Below, one piece after another: positions 5,869 through 6,863 of a stretch of 6,863 bases of DNA. The notes below the pieces were generated by a model. The model did no database searches, was not told the DNA's origin, and saw nothing but the letters and a program-made list of their open reading frames with translations. This DNA is from Oscillospiraceae bacterium (GTDB lineage Bacteria; Bacillota; Clostridia; Oscillospirales; Oscillospiraceae). The DNA lies in NCBI GenBank assembly GCA_017409645.1, contig JAFQSI010000041.1, positions 1-6,863 of the forward strand, read 5' to 3'. How positions within the stretch are numbered: position 1 is the stretch's first letter; every line of letters starts with the position of its first letter. The translations under genes were made by a program, and so were the position numbers.

Positions 5869-6786
5869 TTGAGAGTTGTATTTATGGGTACGCCGGACAT
5901 CGCGGCGACCTGTCTGAAGAAGATCCTCGCCGACGGCTTTGAGGTGGTCGGCGTTTACACCCAGCCCGACCGGCCCAAGGGCCGGGGCATGAAGCTGGTG
6001 GCTTCCCCCGTCAAGGAGGTGGCCCTGGCGCATAACATCCCCGTGTTCCAACCGGAGAATTTCCGGGCTGACGAGGATGTGCAGACCCTGGCTGATCTCA
6101 AGCCCGATGTCTGCGCCGTGGTGGCCTATGGCCGGATCCTGCCCCAGCGGGTGCTGGATATCCCGACGAAGGGCTGCATCAACATCCACACGAGCCTTCT
6201 GCCCCAGTACCGGGGCTGCGCCCCCTGCCAGTGGGCGGTGCTGGACGGACTGACGGAGACCGGCGTGTCCAGCATGTATCTGGTCCGGGAGATGGACGCC
6301 GGCGACGTCATCGACGTGGCGAAGACCCCCATCGGAGAGAATCAGACCTCCGGCGAGCTGCTGGAATGTCTGGCGGTGCTGGGCGCGGACCTGCTGAGCA
6401 AGACCCTGACTCAGATCTCCGAGGGCACCGTCTGCGCGACCCCCCAGGATTGCCGGAATATCACCTTTGCGCCCATGCTGGATAAGTCCATGTGCCCCAT
6501 CGACTGGAGCAAGTGCGCCCGGTGCATCCACAACCAGGTCCGGGGCCTGCACCCCTGGCCCATCGCCACCGCGGAGCTGGGCGGCACCAGGTTCAAGATC
6601 CATCAGACCGTTCTGGTGGACGCCACCACCGACAAGGCCCCCGGCACCCCCATCGAGCTGAACAAGAAGGGCCTGCGGGTCGCCTGCGGCGACGGCACCG
6701 TCATCGAGATCCGCCAGCTCCAGGCCGAGGGCGGCAAGCGAATGGCGGCTCCCGACTATTTCCGGGGCCACCCCATTGAGATTTGA
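5869..6786 (+). CDS. fmt: Methionyl-tRNA formyltransferase
   Basis: A 305-residue enzyme that transfers formyl from 10-formyl-tetrahydrofolate to Met-tRNA(fMet) for translation initiation. The N-terminal Rossmann domain begins MRVVFMGTPDIAA and carries the QPDRPKGRGMK loop (about residues 35-45). The catalytic triad of formyltransferases is present as Asn105 and His107 in NIHTSLLP and Asp143 in REMDAGDVI, each one residue before the E. coli positions. The C-terminal tRNA-binding domain is recognised by ITFAPMLDK, IDWSKCARCIHNQVRG and LHPWPIA. Length is normal. The TTG start follows the palindromic element and a strong GGAGGT. Oddities are several cysteines where relatives usually have other residues: GCAPC at 116-120 close to the active site, and Cys209, Cys216 and Cys219 around the interdomain/C-domain boundary. 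The gene ends one base before rsmB. Confidence 0.96.
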   Translation: MRVVFMGTPDIAATCLKKILADGFEVVGVYTQPDRPKGRGMKLVASPVKEVALAHNIPVFQPENFRADEDVQTLADLKPDVCAVVAYGRILPQRVLDIPTKGCINIHTSLLPQYRGCAPCQWAVLDGLTETGVSSMYLVREMDAGDVIDVAKTPIGENQTSGELLECLAVLGADLLSKTLTQISEGTVCATPQDCRNITFAPMLDKSMCPIDWSKCARCIHNQVRGLHPWPIATAELGGTRFKIHQTVLVDATTDKAPGTPIELNKKGLRVACGDGTVIEIRQLQAEGGKRMAAPDYFRGHPIEI

Positions 6787-6787
6787 T

Positions 6788-6863
6788 ATGTCCGCAAGAG
6801 AGACAGCACTGAACGTGCTGAAAAATTGCCGGGCCGAGGGCGGCTGGGCCAACGGACTGCTCA
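6788..6863 (+). CDS. rsmB: 16S rRNA (cytosine-967-C5)-methyltransferase RsmB, N-terminal fragment, 3' partial
   Basis: Only the first 25 codons are in the window, from ATG 6788 and running off the end. The sequence MSARETALNVLKNCRAEGGW followed by ANGLL resembles the first helix of the NusB-like RNA-binding domain that opens RsmB, where ARE-x-AL-x-VL and an E-G-x-x-AN pattern are typical. RsmB uses S-adenosylmethionine to methylate C967 of 16S rRNA. The position immediately after fmt, with one base between stop and start, is the classic fmt-rsmB arrangement and strengthens a call that the short sequence alone would not carry. No good Shine-Dalgarno sequence is seen before the ATG, so translation probably depends on ribosomes finishing fmt. 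The methyltransferase domain cannot be assessed. Confidence 0.8.
   Translation, partial: MSARETALNVLKNCRAEGGWANGLL

Noticed and set aside
5542..6852. Long open frame on the minus strand (436 codons) across def, the palindrome and fmt
   Set aside because: It spans two real genes and a non-coding repeat, and its composition changes abruptly at the repeat, as expected for a chance frame.

Overview
This window is a compact, single-direction (all plus strand) housekeeping gene cluster from a G+C-rich bacterium. Gene content and order (yicC/yloC, remA, gmk, rpoZ, priA, def, fmt, rsmB) match the yloC-to-rsmB block known from Bacillus subtilis and many Clostridia. RemA (DUF370), strong purine-rich Shine-Dalgarno sequences, frequent TTG starts and G/C-rich third codon positions together suggest a high-G+C member of the Clostridia, probably a gut Oscillospiraceae/Ruminococcaceae relative. 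That placement is inference; no rRNA or other taxonomic marker is present.

Layout: 1-354 is the 3' end of a YbbR-domain (CdaR-like) gene. One base later comes a small four-cysteine membrane protein of the RseC/SoxR-reducing family (356-775). Then follow a YicC-type endoribonuclease (791-1669), RemA (1678-1941), guanylate kinase (1938-2471, overlapping remA), RNA polymerase omega (2528-2734), primosomal helicase PriA (2765-5206), peptide deformylase (5250-5720), methionyl-tRNA formyltransferase (5869-6786) and the first 25 codons of rsmB (6788 to the window end). No gene-free stretch exceeds 300 bases. The largest gap (5721-5868) holds a 115-bp palindromic repeat-like element.

The genes serve nucleotide supply (gmk), transcription (rpoZ, remA), RNA turnover (yicC), replication restart (priA), and the start and end of N-formyl-methionine use (fmt adds the formyl group, def removes it), followed by ribosomal RNA methylation (rsmB). 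The upstream YbbR and RseC genes probably come from a neighbouring cyclic-di-AMP/envelope and redox module.

I found no new defence, mobile or biosynthetic system. The points most worth a second look are the nested palindrome between def and fmt, a guanylate kinase with an altered and shortened GMP-binding segment, the absence of coaBC between rpoZ and priA, and the attachment of YbbR and RseC genes upstream of yicC.
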